From an uncultured Algibacter sp. (GTDB lineage Bacteria > Bacteroidota > Bacteroidia > Flavobacteriales > Flavobacteriaceae): a stretch of 64,000 nucleotides of DNA. Under the pieces are notes generated by a model. That model saw only the letters and a program-made list of their open reading frames with translations, did not search any database and was not told the origin of the DNA. Shown piece by piece: positions 43,531-53,475 of this stretch. The stretch lies in contig NZ_CANLZX010000004.1 in the NCBI RefSeq assembly GCF_947495675.1, positions 124,001 through 188,000 on the forward strand, read 5' to 3'. Position 1 is the stretch's first letter. Every line of letters starts with the position of its first letter. Made by a program: the position numbers and the translations under genes.

Positions 43531-44325
43531 TTAATAGTTGTATTTTACAATACGACCATTTAAAGGTTGTTCATTACGGTAATTGTTAATTGGCATGTTG
43601 CTTCTAAGTTTTAATACTTCTTCAACAGATAATACAATAGGTTCTTTAAACACAATCCAATTTACATTTTCTGTACATGGAGGTGTTGTTAAAGACCCGC
43701 CATAAGAATAAAAGTGTTTGTCTTCTAAAAACAAACTTGATAAATCAATTTTTTGATGTATGTCTTTAAAAGCACCTTCTTTAATTGGTAAAAAGCTTTC
43801 AAAAAATTCGAATAGCTGGCTTTCATTACCTTCTTCTCCTAAAACGCCTAAAACGGTAATTTTTCCAGATTTGCTAACATGTACTAAATGCATTTCAATT
43901 GGGTAAATAACACCATTTATTCTATGTTCTGAAGGTTCATGAAAATGTATTTGCTTTAAGTAAAAAGTCTCGTTTTTATAGTTTATAGAGTCACCAGGTT
44001 CAAAATCAAATTGTATAGAGTGTCCATTATTTTTAACTTCACTCATTAAGGTACTAGGTGTGTATTGAATTTTTAGTTCGTGATTTGTTTTTACCGAATC
44101 TACATTTCTATGTATAATGTTTATGGGAGATTGTAATTGGCCATTACAGTCTGAGTTTTTCTCAACTTCCATCCAATGTTCAGGAGAGGTTTCTCCAGCA
44201 TAGCTCCAATGTTTTTTGTTATCTTGGTGTTTATTTAAGTCAATATGTTTTGTTTTTTGTAAATTTTCACAAGACATTACAGTTAGTAGTATTGTACAGA
44301 TAAATAGACTTATTTTTAATTTCAT
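43531..44325 (-). CDS. Alpha-type carbonic anhydrase lipoprotein
   Basis: 264 residues with a lipobox (LTVMSC). Zinc ligands H127 and H129 (QIHFHEPSEH) and H146 (EMHLVH) match the alpha-class, and H102 (NNGHSIQFDF) corresponds to the proton-shuttle position. QSPINI and SLTTPPCTE are further signatures. The enzyme interconverts CO2 and bicarbonate, here in the periplasm or outer envelope. The alpha class is scattered in bacteria and more common in Bacteroidota. Confidence 0.93.
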   Translation of the reverse strand: MKLKISLFICTILLTVMSCENLQKTKHIDLNKHQDNKKHWSYAGETSPEHWMEVEKNSDCNGQLQSPINIIHRNVDSVKTNHELKIQYTPSTLMSEVKNNGHSIQFDFEPGDSINYKNETFYLKQIHFHEPSEHRINGVIYPIEMHLVHVSKSGKITVLGVLGEEGNESQLFEFFESFLPIKEGAFKDIHQKIDLSSLFLEDKHFYSYGGSLTTPPCTENVNWIVFKEPIVLSVEEVLKLRSNMPINNYRNEQPLNGRIVKYNY

Positions 44326-44463
44326 AATTTTAATTTTGAATCAATTTATGCCTCCAAAATTAATTATATGAAAAACTTAAAAACCTTACTTTTGTCATGT
44401 TTTGAAACTTTTTTCGAGTGAAGTTATTAAATCTTTAGTTTCAAGGAATTTAAACAATAATTA

Positions 44464-46833
44464 TCACCTTCGACGCCCCGAAAATTCCATAGCTTCGCCT
44501 TTGCCAAACCCATAACTTACGCCAAAAGAAACAAAACGCCCACGTTGCCTGCTATTAAATAAATAAAAATCAGGTTGTGTTGTTGTAGTTTGGCTTATTC
44601 TTGAAGCAAAAATATCTCGAATGCTTAGGTTTAAAATAACCTTGCCTTTAAGAATCTTTTTTCTTAAACCTAAATCTGCAAATAGATTATCGGCAATTTC
44701 ACTTTGAACGGTTTTGTATTTTGATCTGTAATCGCCAGATATTTCTAAATCAAACTTAGAAGGAAGTTTAAATTTAGTAGTTAAACTTGCTGCCCATCTA
44801 TTACCTTTAAAATCAAAATCAGTAGTTTCAAAAACACCTTTTCTACTAAAATAATTAATATTAAAATCACCATTAAACGAAAACCAATTAGAAGGCGAGT
44901 ACTTTCCATTGGCTTCAAAACCTGTAGTGGTATTAGTGCCTACGTTTTCTGGACTTGAAGTACTTATATTGTTTTCAAAGGTTGAAATGCGCTCAACAAC
45001 ATCTACTGTATAGCTGTTATATAAGCTAAAATTTAATGAGGCTTTACCTAATTTGTGTATGCTTGTGATTTCGTAGGAGTCTGTAAATTCTGGTTGCAAA
45101 TCTGGATTACCAGTAAAAATGCTAAAGTTGTTTCGAATGTTAGAAAACGGATTTAATTCTCTTAAACGAGGTCTACGAATACGTTTTGAAAAACCAGCCT
45201 GAATAGAAAAATTATCACTTATTTTATAAGATGAATGTATGCTAGGGAATAGGTTTGTATATTCTTGACTGTTTTTTTCGTTAGTATTTTCTAATAGTGT
45301 ATTTAAATTGGTGTGTTCTAACCTAAGGCCTAGTTTTAGTCCCCAAAAATCACCTTCATAAGCAGCAGTAGTATAAATACCTAAAACCTTTTGGTCGAAA
45401 TCAAAAATATTGGTTAAATCTTCATTATCAACCCATTCGCCATTTTCAAGGTTGCTAACAGCAAAATCATTAGATACGCTATTTATAACGTACTGTGAAC
45501 CTGTTTCAATAGTATATTTTTCTAAAAACGGATGGGTGTAATCTAATTTAAATGTATAATCTTCTAAAGTGTAATCTGTACGTGTTTTTTGTTGAAAATC
45601 GTTATCGTCACCAACAATTGTTGTGTTTTCAAAATCTGAAAACTGATCTTTTCTAAAAGAGTTACCTAAAGCACTAAATAATAAACTTTGGTCTTCATGG
45701 CGTTTAAAGTTTTTCTTGTATTGTAACTCATAACGCAATTTTGGGTTATCGGCTTCTGTGGTTTCATTACGTAACCATCTATTGGTAGTTGAATTGGTAG
45801 CATCGGTTTGATTAAAATTTGATAAGAAATTTTGGTCTTCAACTTCATATGCGTACGACCCTGAGAGTGTTACGATATTTAGATTGTTTATATGGTAATC
45901 TGCACCAATAAGTATATTACTAAACTTTTCATTAAACTCGCCATCGCCATTACTGTTTATGGTCGTGTTATTAATTAAATCTCGATTAATAGATTTACGC
46001 TCATCCGGATAGGTACGAATACCAAAACCTAATTGACTAAATAGATTAAATTTTTCGGTACGTTTGTTAATACTCAACCCGAAACTATTGCTATTAGGTA
46101 CACCAACATTTAATGTTGCAGATCCATTAATCCCTTTTTTTTCTGATTTTTTAATAATAATATTAATGATTCCTGAAGTGCCTTCGGCATCGTATTTCGC
46201 TGATGGATTTGTAATGACTTCAATTTTTTCAATCATATCTGCTGTTATACTACCTAATGCATTACCATCTGCACTAGCAAGAACTGAGGGTTTTCCGTTA
46301 ATAAGAATTTGTACTCCTTGACTACCTCTAAGGCTTATTTCACCTTCAATATTAACATTTACAGATGGAATATTATTTAATACTTCTAAAGAGCTAGCCC
46401 CTGTAGAGCTTAAATCTTGGCCAACATTAAACACACGTTTATCTAGCTTAAATTCAGTTTGCGATTTTTCAGCACGAATAACTACTTCATCTAAGGCTTG
46501 ATTATCTTCTGTTAAGGTTATTGTCTTTAAATTTATTGAATTTTTAATGATATTAAGGTTCTTATAACTTTCAGTTTTATAACCCATAAAACTAACTTCT
46601 ATATAAAAATTAGATACACTAGTTTTAAAGTTAAATGAGCCATCTGGAGATGTTATGGTTCCTGTTAAAGGTTTGTTTGTATCTCTATCTAATAAAGATA
46701 TAGTGGCATACTCAATAGGGAGTTGGTTTTTGCCTTCAATAACTTTTCCTGTAATAAGAATCTCTGAATTTTGAGCATTACTATGAAGTATACCTAATAA
46801 AAAGATTAACATAAAAAAGACTCTTTTATTCAT
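44464..46833 (-). CDS. Outer-membrane beta-barrel protein of the TonB-dependent receptor type
   Basis: 789 residues from the ATG at 46833. A TTG further upstream (46863) is rejected because the ATG gives a proper signal peptide (MNKRVFFMLIFLLGILHSNAQ-like, shortened here). The N-terminal CarboxypepD_reg domain (GKVIEGKNQLPIEYATISL) precedes a plug region (LSSTGASSLEVLNNIPSV) and a large C-terminal beta-barrel of the OMP_b-brl_3 group. No SusD partner or regulator is adjacent, so the cargo is unknown. The last residues are unusually basic (EFSGRRR). Confidence 0.85.
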   Translation of the reverse strand: MNKRVFFMLIFLLGILHSNAQNSEILITGKVIEGKNQLPIEYATISLLDRDTNKPLTGTITSPDGSFNFKTSVSNFYIEVSFMGYKTESYKNLNIIKNSINLKTITLTEDNQALDEVVIRAEKSQTEFKLDKRVFNVGQDLSSTGASSLEVLNNIPSVNVNIEGEISLRGSQGVQILINGKPSVLASADGNALGSITADMIEKIEVITNPSAKYDAEGTSGIINIIIKKSEKKGINGSATLNVGVPNSNSFGLSINKRTEKFNLFSQLGFGIRTYPDERKSINRDLINNTTINSNGDGEFNEKFSNILIGADYHINNLNIVTLSGSYAYEVEDQNFLSNFNQTDATNSTTNRWLRNETTEADNPKLRYELQYKKNFKRHEDQSLLFSALGNSFRKDQFSDFENTTIVGDDNDFQQKTRTDYTLEDYTFKLDYTHPFLEKYTIETGSQYVINSVSNDFAVSNLENGEWVDNEDLTNIFDFDQKVLGIYTTAAYEGDFWGLKLGLRLEHTNLNTLLENTNEKNSQEYTNLFPSIHSSYKISDNFSIQAGFSKRIRRPRLRELNPFSNIRNNFSIFTGNPDLQPEFTDSYEITSIHKLGKASLNFSLYNSYTVDVVERISTFENNISTSSPENVGTNTTTGFEANGKYSPSNWFSFNGDFNINYFSRKGVFETTDFDFKGNRWAASLTTKFKLPSKFDLEISGDYRSKYKTVQSEIADNLFADLGLRKKILKGKVILNLSIRDIFASRISQTTTTQPDFYLFNSRQRGRFVSFGVSYGFGKGEAMEFSGRRR

Positions 46834-46964
46834 ATGAAAAGAAAAAAAAATAATGTGATGCAAATATAAAATATATAGATTGTTTTCTTGTTTTTATTAA
46901 CTTTTACTAAAGTTTTATACCTAATACATAAGTTAACGATTGACTAATTTCTTCAATTAAACAT

Positions 46965-48074
46965 TCATCGTAATCGATAGTAGTATGTTTTTAATTTATC
47001 TAATATTTTTCTAATTAAATTATAAACAAAAGCATTAGTTTTTGCATAATGAAACGATATAAAACAAACAACAACCATAAATAGTATTGCACCAAAAATA
47101 GCAGTTGATGGTTCTAAAGATTTGCTTAAAAAACGTTTTAGCCCATAGCCAGTAAAGCTACCATAAAGTAAAACAAAATGTATGACATAAATAGATAATG
47201 TTTTTTCTCCAATTCGAGCAATGATAGATTGTTTTAAAAATTGCTCTAAACTATAAAAAGTACCAAACAAAATAAGCACATTCCCTAATCTAGTAAACAG
47301 ATAATTATAATCTGCGCTCATTTTTAACAATTCAATATTTGTTATATAACTAAGTTTTGTTAGAAACAGAGAAGAAAAATAAATAAGAAAAAAGCCAACA
47401 GTAAAGAAAGTAATAATAGTTATGAATTTAAAGCGATTGCGGTGGGCATGCCTGAAAAACACAGTTGAAATAAATGCTCCAAAAGCAGAATAGCCAAACC
47501 AAGGTAAAATGGTAAAAACAGAGCCGTTGGTTTTGGTCATATAATTTGCAATAATTTCCGGAATATATTCTAAAGTTAAATCCCTGTAAATTGGTTCGGT
47601 AACAAAGCAAAGACAACCAATTGTAAAAAGAATAATTGAAAAAAGATAGCTGCGTTTTTTGAAAAGACTATGTAAGCCAATTAGAAAAATTAATGATAAA
47701 CCAATGCATTGCAAAACGTCAATTATAAAAAAATATGAGCTAAAATGTCCAGATAGCCAATTAAAAACATTAATGCGTAAACTATACCCAATTACAATTA
47801 ATAAGAGACCTCTAAAAAGGCCTTTTTTTATTCTAATTTTGTCGTTACCCTTGCTATAAGCACGAAGTAATAAATAAGCAAAAACTAACCCAGAAATTGT
47901 AAAGAATGTAGGTGCTGTAATACCTCTAAAATAAGACCAAATATTATAGGCTGTGTTGGAGTTGTCTCTGTAAATTGGAGATAGTAAAGTGTCTATAAAA
48001 TGACCTTGAAGCATCATTAATATAGCAAAAGCTCTAACGGCATCTATAAAGTATAAGCGATTTGGTTGCGCCAT
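46965..48074 (-). CDS. DUF1624/heparan-alpha-glucosaminide N-acetyltransferase-like membrane protein
   Basis: 369 residues with about ten membrane helices. The start RLYFIDAVRAFAILMMLQGHFIDTLL carries the family motif, with a conserved histidine and arginine cluster near the N-terminus (GQHFIDT-like). Relatives transfer acetyl groups to glucosamine residues or other sugars across the membrane. Some members are annotated as acyltransferases. It is monocistronic, and no polysaccharide cluster is near. Confidence 0.82.
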   Translation of the reverse strand: MAQPNRLYFIDAVRAFAILMMLQGHFIDTLLSPIYRDNSNTAYNIWSYFRGITAPTFFTISGLVFAYLLLRAYSKGNDKIRIKKGLFRGLLLIVIGYSLRINVFNWLSGHFSSYFFIIDVLQCIGLSLIFLIGLHSLFKKRSYLFSIILFTIGCLCFVTEPIYRDLTLEYIPEIIANYMTKTNGSVFTILPWFGYSAFGAFISTVFFRHAHRNRFKFITIITFFTVGFFLIYFSSLFLTKLSYITNIELLKMSADYNYLFTRLGNVLILFGTFYSLEQFLKQSIIARIGEKTLSIYVIHFVLLYGSFTGYGLKRFLSKSLEPSTAIFGAILFMVVVCFISFHYAKTNAFVYNLIRKILDKLKTYYYRLR

Positions 48075-48160
48075 AAGTTGGTTTCCTTTTATAAAGATAC
48101 TTTTAATAAATTAAAATGAAAGTTTGTAAAGTGATATATTTATATAATTTATAATTACAA

Positions 48161-49525
48161 ATGGAAGAACTTATTAAATCTTTCTCAAACTTTGTTTGGG
48201 GCTTACCTTTAGTCATTTTACTTATTGGTGGAGGACTTTACCTTTTATTTTTGTCTAAATTTTTACCATTTCGATTTTTAGGACATGCAATTCAAATTCT
48301 AAGAGGTAAATATGATAACCCTAATGACTCTGGAGAGATATCTCATTTTAAAGCCTTAACAACGGCCTTATCTTCTACAATAGGTATGGGAAATATTGCT
48401 GGAGTAGCTGTGGCTATTTCTGTAGGTGGTCCAGGTGCTATGTTTTGGATGTGGGTAAGTGCTATTGTTGGTATGTCTACAAAATTTTTTACCTCTACTT
48501 TAGCAATTATGTATCGTGGTAAAGATAGTGCTGGTGAAATACAAGGCGGTCCCATGTATTTTATAATAGAAGGCTTAGGAAAATCTTGGAAACCTTTAGC
48601 GGTAATGTTTAGTGTTTTTGGCATGGTTGGGGCTTTACCTGTTGTAAATGTTAATCAATTAACTCAAGCTATAAACGATATTTTACTAATACCTAATGGC
48701 GTAGAAGTTGGTTTGAAATCTAATCTGATTATTGCATTTGTATTAGTTGTTTTAACATCGGTAATTATTCTTGGAGGATTAAAGCGTATAAGTAACGCGG
48801 CTTCTAAAATGGTGCCTTCTATGGTGTTATTATATTTTGTTCTGGTACTCTATATTTTAATTTATAATTATGAGGTAGTACCTAAATATTTTATAATGAT
48901 TTTTACTGATGCATTTTCAGCAGATTACTTTAAAGGTGATGCTTTTATGGGCGGTGTTTTAGGTGCTTTAATTCTGTTAGGAATTCGACGAGGAGCTTTT
49001 TCTAACGAAGCCGGTATTGGTACGGCGCCCATGGCACATGGAGCAGCAAAAACAGATGAGCCTATACGTGAAGGTTTAGTAGCTATGTTGGGGCCAGCCA
49101 TAGATACGTTAATTGTTTGTACACTAACAGCTTTGGCAATATTGGTAACTGGTGTTTGGGAAACTACTTCTGATAATGGTGTGAGTTTAACGGCTTCGGC
49201 TTTTAATAATGTTATGCCGGTTTATGGTAAGTATATGCTTATGGTTTGTGTGTTAATTTTTAGTGTGTCTTCATTGTTTTCTTATGCTTATTATGGAAGT
49301 AAATGTTTATCTTTTTTAATTGGAGCAGATAAAAAACATTACTATAATTACATTTATATTCTTAGTATAATTCTTGCTGCTACAACCCCTTTTAGTGTTA
49401 TGTTAAATTTAATAGATGGTGTTTTTGCGTTAATGGCAATTCCAACTATGATTTCTGCTCTCATTTTAGCTCCAAAGGTAATGATAGAGGCTAAATCATA
49501 TTTTAAACGTCTAAAAATCAAATGA
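48161..49525 (+). CDS. Alanine/glycine:cation symporter (AGCS family)
   Basis: 454 residues with about 11 membrane helices. The family signature STIGMGNIAGVAVAISVGGPG is present (shortened here), with IRRGAFSNEAGIGTAPMAH further on. AGCS proteins import alanine or glycine with sodium or protons. The gene precedes the zinc-ribbon/HTH gene by 52 bp on the same strand, but the two are probably unrelated in function. Confidence 0.92.
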   Translation: MEELIKSFSNFVWGLPLVILLIGGGLYLLFLSKFLPFRFLGHAIQILRGKYDNPNDSGEISHFKALTTALSSTIGMGNIAGVAVAISVGGPGAMFWMWVSAIVGMSTKFFTSTLAIMYRGKDSAGEIQGGPMYFIIEGLGKSWKPLAVMFSVFGMVGALPVVNVNQLTQAINDILLIPNGVEVGLKSNLIIAFVLVVLTSVIILGGLKRISNAASKMVPSMVLLYFVLVLYILIYNYEVVPKYFIMIFTDAFSADYFKGDAFMGGVLGALILLGIRRGAFSNEAGIGTAPMAHGAAKTDEPIREGLVAMLGPAIDTLIVCTLTALAILVTGVWETTSDNGVSLTASAFNNVMPVYGKYMLMVCVLIFSVSSLFSYAYYGSKCLSFLIGADKKHYYNYIYILSIILAATTPFSVMLNLIDGVFALMAIPTMISALILAPKVMIEAKSYFKRLKIK

Positions 49526-49542
49526 TTTTTTGTGATTATTCG

Positions 49543-49577
49543 TGCTAAATTGATATATTTATGCTAAATAAATATAT
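49543..49577. repeat. 19-bp direct repeat upstream of the InsA-like gene
   Basis: TGCTAAATTGATATATTTA at 49543-49561 is followed by TGCTAAATAAATATATATG from 49562 in the same register. The second unit reaches the start codon of the InsA-like gene. The two could be tandem protein-binding sites or simple AT-rich repetition. Confidence 0.4.
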
Positions 49578-49997
49578 ATGGCTATAGATTTATGTCCTAA
49601 TTGTGGTTCAGATCAATACGTTAAGAGCGGAATTGTTAATAAAAGACAACGCTATAAATGTAAAAAATGCAATTATTTTTTCTCTGTAAATAAGATAGGG
49701 AAGAAGATAGATGATTATTATGTAAACAAATCACTTCAGTTATATTTAGAGGGTTTAACCTATCGTGAAATAGAACGTATTTTGGGTGTGTCTCATGTTA
49801 GTATCATGAATTGGGTTAAAAAATACAATATTAAACGTCCTTATAACTCTAATTATCACCCTACTTATAAAATTTTAAACGCTACTGAACTTGGGGTTTA
49901 TTTTCAGAATTCAGAAAATATTAAAGGTGCAGGTGTTGTTGTTACAGAGCTTGGCGATAAGTTTATGTTAATAAAATGGGAACGTTTCAAAGAATAA
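49578..49997 (+). CDS. InsA-like zinc-ribbon and helix-turn-helix protein, probable domesticated transposase regulator
   Basis: 139 residues. A zinc ribbon with C6, C9, C28 and C31 (CPNCG and CKKC) is followed by an HTH at about residues 55-84 (LTYREIERILGVSHVSIMNWV), as in InsA of IS1. A C-terminal extension of about 50 residues is unlike InsA. No InsB transposase frame, terminal inverted repeats or target duplication are present around it. It is just upstream of the porin operon on the same strand. A role as DNA-binding regulator is inferred; it could also be an IS remnant. Confidence 0.7.
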   Translation: MAIDLCPNCGSDQYVKSGIVNKRQRYKCKKCNYFFSVNKIGKKIDDYYVNKSLQLYLEGLTYREIERILGVSHVSIMNWVKKYNIKRPYNSNYHPTYKILNATELGVYFQNSENIKGAGVVVTELGDKFMLIKWERFKE

Positions 49998-50063
49998 CTA
50001 TAGTAAATTTACATTCATATATATCGTTTTTTAGATAAACCATTCTTTTTTTGAATTTAGTGG

Positions 50064-50078
50064 TGCACACAAAACCAA
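50064..50078 (+). promoter_or_regulatory. Shared 15-bp motif upstream of the porin operon
   Basis: TGCACACAAAACCAA lies 26 bp before the porin start codon. The exact reverse complement occurs at 56867-56881 ahead of the small gene/prpE/acs operon. No other occurrence was seen in the window. It is a candidate operator for a common regulator. Confidence 0.65.
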
Positions 50079-50104
50079 AATAATTACTAACTAAACTCAA
50101 AACA

Positions 50105-51346
50105 ATGAAAAAAAAAACGTTTTTACTTTCAATGGTATTAATGCTGATGGTTCCTTTTATAGGAAGTAGTCAGGAAGAAGCACAGGAAGTAGACCATTCC
50201 TATAAGCCTATGCAAATTAAGCTAAGTGAAGATGGTAGTAAATATTTACGAATTATTACCTGGCACCAAATGTGGTTGCAAGCTGGAAGTGAACAAAAAG
50301 GATTGAGGCATTCAATAAGAAGATCTCGTGTATTGGCTTTTGCACAAATTTCACCTAAATTTTTAATACTAACACACTTTGGCCTTAATAGTTTAGGGGC
50401 TAGTAATTTAACAGCAAACCCAAATTCTCAAACAGCAAACAATAGAAGCATGCTTTTTTTACATGATGCTTGGGCAGAATTTGCCATAGAACCAGGTAAA
50501 TTACATGTTGGTACAGGATTACATTACTGGAATGGTATTTCTAGGCTTTCTAACCAAAGTACTTTAAATATGATGACACTTGATAATGCAGGATCTGGTA
50601 ATGCTGATGGTAGACTTTTTCCTTGGAATAATATCACTACAAGCGACCAATTTGCACGTCATTTAGGTGTGTATGCTAAGGGGTCTTTAGGTAATTTTAG
50701 CTATAGAATTGCTGCCAACAATGCTAGAACTAATATAGGTTCTTTGGGGGCTGTTCCTTCTTTTCAGGTTAACAATATTGATGGGGCAGGCCTTTGGAAT
50801 TTTGCAGGCTATTTTAAATACGATCTGCTTGATAAAGAATCTGATAAACTTCCATATCTAGTTGGTACTTACTTAGGTAAAAAGAAAGTGTTTAGTATTG
50901 GTGCTGGGTTTTTCCATCATCCAGATGCATTAGCTGTAGGTAATCTAGATACTAGGGAATCTGTAACACATTTTGCTATGGATGCTTTTTACGACGCTCC
51001 TTTAAATGACGATTTGGCAATAAATGCTCTAGGAGCTTATTATAATTATAAATATGGTGATACTAATGGATTTAACTCTGGTGGGTTAGTGCCATCTTCT
51101 GGTAGTATTCTTTACAGTCAAGTTGGGGTTTTGTTTAGAAAAGCCAAACTTATGCCATATTTGTCATACAATTCTCAAAATCTAGATTTTACTCCTGATA
51201 ATAGTAATGAATTGGGTATAGGGCTTAACTATTTCATAAATGGTCATTTTGCTAAAATTACAGCAGAATTCACAACTGGTTCTAAGGGAGCAATAGGTGC
51301 TGAATCAACTAATATATTCAGACTTCAAACACATATTTTTCTATAA
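50105..51346 (+). CDS. Outer-membrane porin of the carboxylate module
   Basis: 413 residues with a signal peptide (ending in IGSSQ). The mature chain is a series of beta strands ending in the aromatic IFRLQTHIFL, typical of a barrel C-terminus. The type resembles phosphate-selective-like or substrate-specific porins of Bacteroidota, but the substrate is inferred from the neighbours. It starts an operon with DUF4212 (25-bp gap) and the SSS symporter (29-bp gap). Confidence 0.8.
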   Translation: MKKKTFLLSMVLMLMVPFIGSSQEEAQEVDHSYKPMQIKLSEDGSKYLRIITWHQMWLQAGSEQKGLRHSIRRSRVLAFAQISPKFLILTHFGLNSLGASNLTANPNSQTANNRSMLFLHDAWAEFAIEPGKLHVGTGLHYWNGISRLSNQSTLNMMTLDNAGSGNADGRLFPWNNITTSDQFARHLGVYAKGSLGNFSYRIAANNARTNIGSLGAVPSFQVNNIDGAGLWNFAGYFKYDLLDKESDKLPYLVGTYLGKKKVFSIGAGFFHHPDALAVGNLDTRESVTHFAMDAFYDAPLNDDLAINALGAYYNYKYGDTNGFNSGGLVPSSGSILYSQVGVLFRKAKLMPYLSYNSQNLDFTPDNSNELGIGLNYFINGHFAKITAEFTTGSKGAIGAESTNIFRLQTHIFL

Positions 51347-51371
51347 TCAACTAATCTAATTAAAATATAAT

Positions 51372-51632
51372 ATGTCAGAAAAACAAAAACACGCTACGGC
51401 GTACTGGAAAGAGAACTTAAAGTATTTAGTGATTCTACTTTCAATATGGTTCATCGTTTCTTATGGATGTGGTATTCTTTTTAAAGATGCCTTAAATGAA
51501 ATTAGACTAGGAGGCTTTAAGTTAGGCTTTTGGTTTGCGCAACAAGGTTCAATATATGTATTCGTAATTCTGATTTTCGTATACGTGAGATTGATGAATA
51601 AATTAGATAAAAAATACGGTTTCGACGAGTAA
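51372..51632 (+). CDS. DUF4212 sodium/substrate symporter small subunit
   Basis: 86 residues with two membrane helices (LVILLSIWFIVSYGCGILF and GSIYVFVILIFVYV). The segment WKENLKYLVILL and the ending DKKYGFDE are the DUF4212 pattern. Members pair with VC_2705-type SSS symporters, which follow here by 29 bp. A role as accessory subunit for assembly or regulation is inferred from co-occurrence. Confidence 0.9.
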   Translation: MSEKQKHATAYWKENLKYLVILLSIWFIVSYGCGILFKDALNEIRLGGFKLGFWFAQQGSIYVFVILIFVYVRLMNKLDKKYGFDE

Positions 51633-51661
51633 CCCTTAACTAAAATTTAAAACAAAACATT

Positions 51662-53431
51662 ATGAGCGTACAAACGTGGACATGGATATTAGTAGGGTTA
51701 ACTTTCGCCCTTTATTTTGGAATAGCAATTTGGGCTAGAGCAGGCTCAACAAAAGAATTTTATGTTGCTGGTGGAGGTGTTTCTCCATTAGCTAATGGTA
51801 TGGCAACTGCTGCCGATTGGATGAGTGCCGCTTCATTTATTAGTATGGCAGGAATTATTTCCTTTTCGGGATATGATGGCTCTGTTTATTTGATGGGTTG
51901 GACTGGTGGTTATGTACTTCTGGCATTACTATTAGCGCCTTATTTACGAAAGTTTGGTAAGTTTACTGTTCCAGATTTTATTGGAGACAGATACTACTCT
52001 AACACAGCTAGAACGGTAGCTGTAATATGCGCACTAATTGTGTCATTTACATATGTTGCTGGGCAAATGCGTGGTGTTGGTATTGTGTTTTCGCAATTCT
52101 TACAAGTAGATATTAACTTAGGTGTTGGTATTGGGATGGCAGTAGTATTAACTTTTGCCTTGTTAGGTGGAATGAAGGGGATTACATATACGCAAGTAGC
52201 ACAATACTGTGTATTAATATTTGCATTTATGGTACCTGCATTTTTCATCTCAATGCAAATGACAGGGAATATTATTCCGCAATTAGGAATGGGAGGAACC
52301 GTTGAAGGCGGCGAATTTCTACTAGATAAATTAGATAAATTACACACCCAACTTGGATTTAGTGAATACACTAGTGGAAAAAAATCTACTTGGGATGTTT
52401 TTGCTATTACTTTAGCTTTAATGACAGGTACAGCAGGATTACCTCATGTAATTGTGCGTTTCTTTACAGTACCTAAAGTAAAGGATGCTAGAAAATCTGC
52501 AGGTTACGCTTTATTGTTAATTGCAATTCTTTATACAACAGCGCCGGCTATTGCTGTATTTTCTAGAACGAACTTAATTGAAACTGTAAGCGAGCAAAAA
52601 TATGCAGATATTCCAGAGTGGTTTAAAAACTGGGAAAACACAGGTTTAATTGCTTGGGCTGATAAGAATGGTGATGGAAAAATTCAGTATGTAGCAGGTA
52701 ATGCATTATCTAGCAAAAAACCAGCTTATACCGATGTTAGAGGAGCTAGTGGAGAACGTATGATTTCTAATGCTAGTGATGCGAAAAATGAATTATATGT
52801 AGATAGAGATATTATGGTATTAGCAAATCCTGAGATTGCAAATCTTCCTAACTGGGTAATTGCATTAGTGGCAGCAGGTGGATTAGCAGCAGCTTTATCT
52901 ACAGCAGCAGGATTACTTTTAGTAATTTCAACATCTATTTCTCATGATTTAATTAAAAAACAGTTAAAGCCAGATATCTCTGATAAAGGCGAGTTAAACT
53001 GGGCAAGAGTAGCAATTTTTGTTGCTATTTTAATAGCCGGGTACTTTGGTATTAATCCGCCAGGATTTGTCGCCGCCGTCGTCGCATTAGCCTTTGGACT
53101 TGCAGCTGCTTCTTTCTTTCCTGCTATTATTTTAGGAATTTTCGATAAACGTATGAATAGTCAAGGGGCAATTTCAGGAATGATTGTAGGTATTGTTATC
53201 ATGTTATTCTACATGATGAAATTTAAATTAAACATGTTTGGTGGAGGAACAAGTGAAGATTGGTGGTTTGGTACATCACCAGAAGGCTTTGGTACTATTG
53301 CTATGTGTGTTAATATTGTAATATCACTAGTAGTTTCACGTATGACAGCAGCCCCACCTCAAGATGTTCAAGACTTGGTTGAAAGTATCAGAATTCCTTC
53401 TGGTGCCGGAGAAGCAGGTGAAACACATTAA
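51662..53431 (+). CDS. Sodium:solute symporter, VC_2705/ActP-like subfamily
   Basis: 589 residues with about 13 membrane helices. The core GMATAADWMSAASFISMAGI and the GGLAAALSTAAGLLLVISTSI motif are characteristic of the acetate/pyruvate-type SSS group. A non-membrane insertion (about residues 300-390) contains DKNGDGKIQ with D334, N336, D338 and G339, fitting an EF-hand calcium loop. Pairing with DUF4212 and nearness to acs suggest short-chain carboxylate uptake. The operon ends with a strong terminator at 53476. Confidence 0.88.
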   Translation: MSVQTWTWILVGLTFALYFGIAIWARAGSTKEFYVAGGGVSPLANGMATAADWMSAASFISMAGIISFSGYDGSVYLMGWTGGYVLLALLLAPYLRKFGKFTVPDFIGDRYYSNTARTVAVICALIVSFTYVAGQMRGVGIVFSQFLQVDINLGVGIGMAVVLTFALLGGMKGITYTQVAQYCVLIFAFMVPAFFISMQMTGNIIPQLGMGGTVEGGEFLLDKLDKLHTQLGFSEYTSGKKSTWDVFAITLALMTGTAGLPHVIVRFFTVPKVKDARKSAGYALLLIAILYTTAPAIAVFSRTNLIETVSEQKYADIPEWFKNWENTGLIAWADKNGDGKIQYVAGNALSSKKPAYTDVRGASGERMISNASDAKNELYVDRDIMVLANPEIANLPNWVIALVAAGGLAAALSTAAGLLLVISTSISHDLIKKQLKPDISDKGELNWARVAIFVAILIAGYFGINPPGFVAAVVALAFGLAAASFFPAIILGIFDKRMNSQGAISGMIVGIVIMLFYMMKFKLNMFGGGTSEDWWFGTSPEGFGTIAMCVNIVISLVVSRMTAAPPQDVQDLVESIRIPSGAGEAGETH

Positions 53432-53475
53432 AGTAAATTCTTGAAAATCTTTAATTCAAGTTTATTAGTTAGAAG

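Noticed and set aside
44464..46863. TTG start at 46863 for the outer-membrane receptor
   Set aside because: The ATG at 46833 gives a proper signal peptide directly; the extra ten residues would precede it without purpose.
49578..49997. Active IS1-family insertion sequence
   Set aside because: There is no InsB frame, no terminal inverted repeats and no target-site duplication around the gene.
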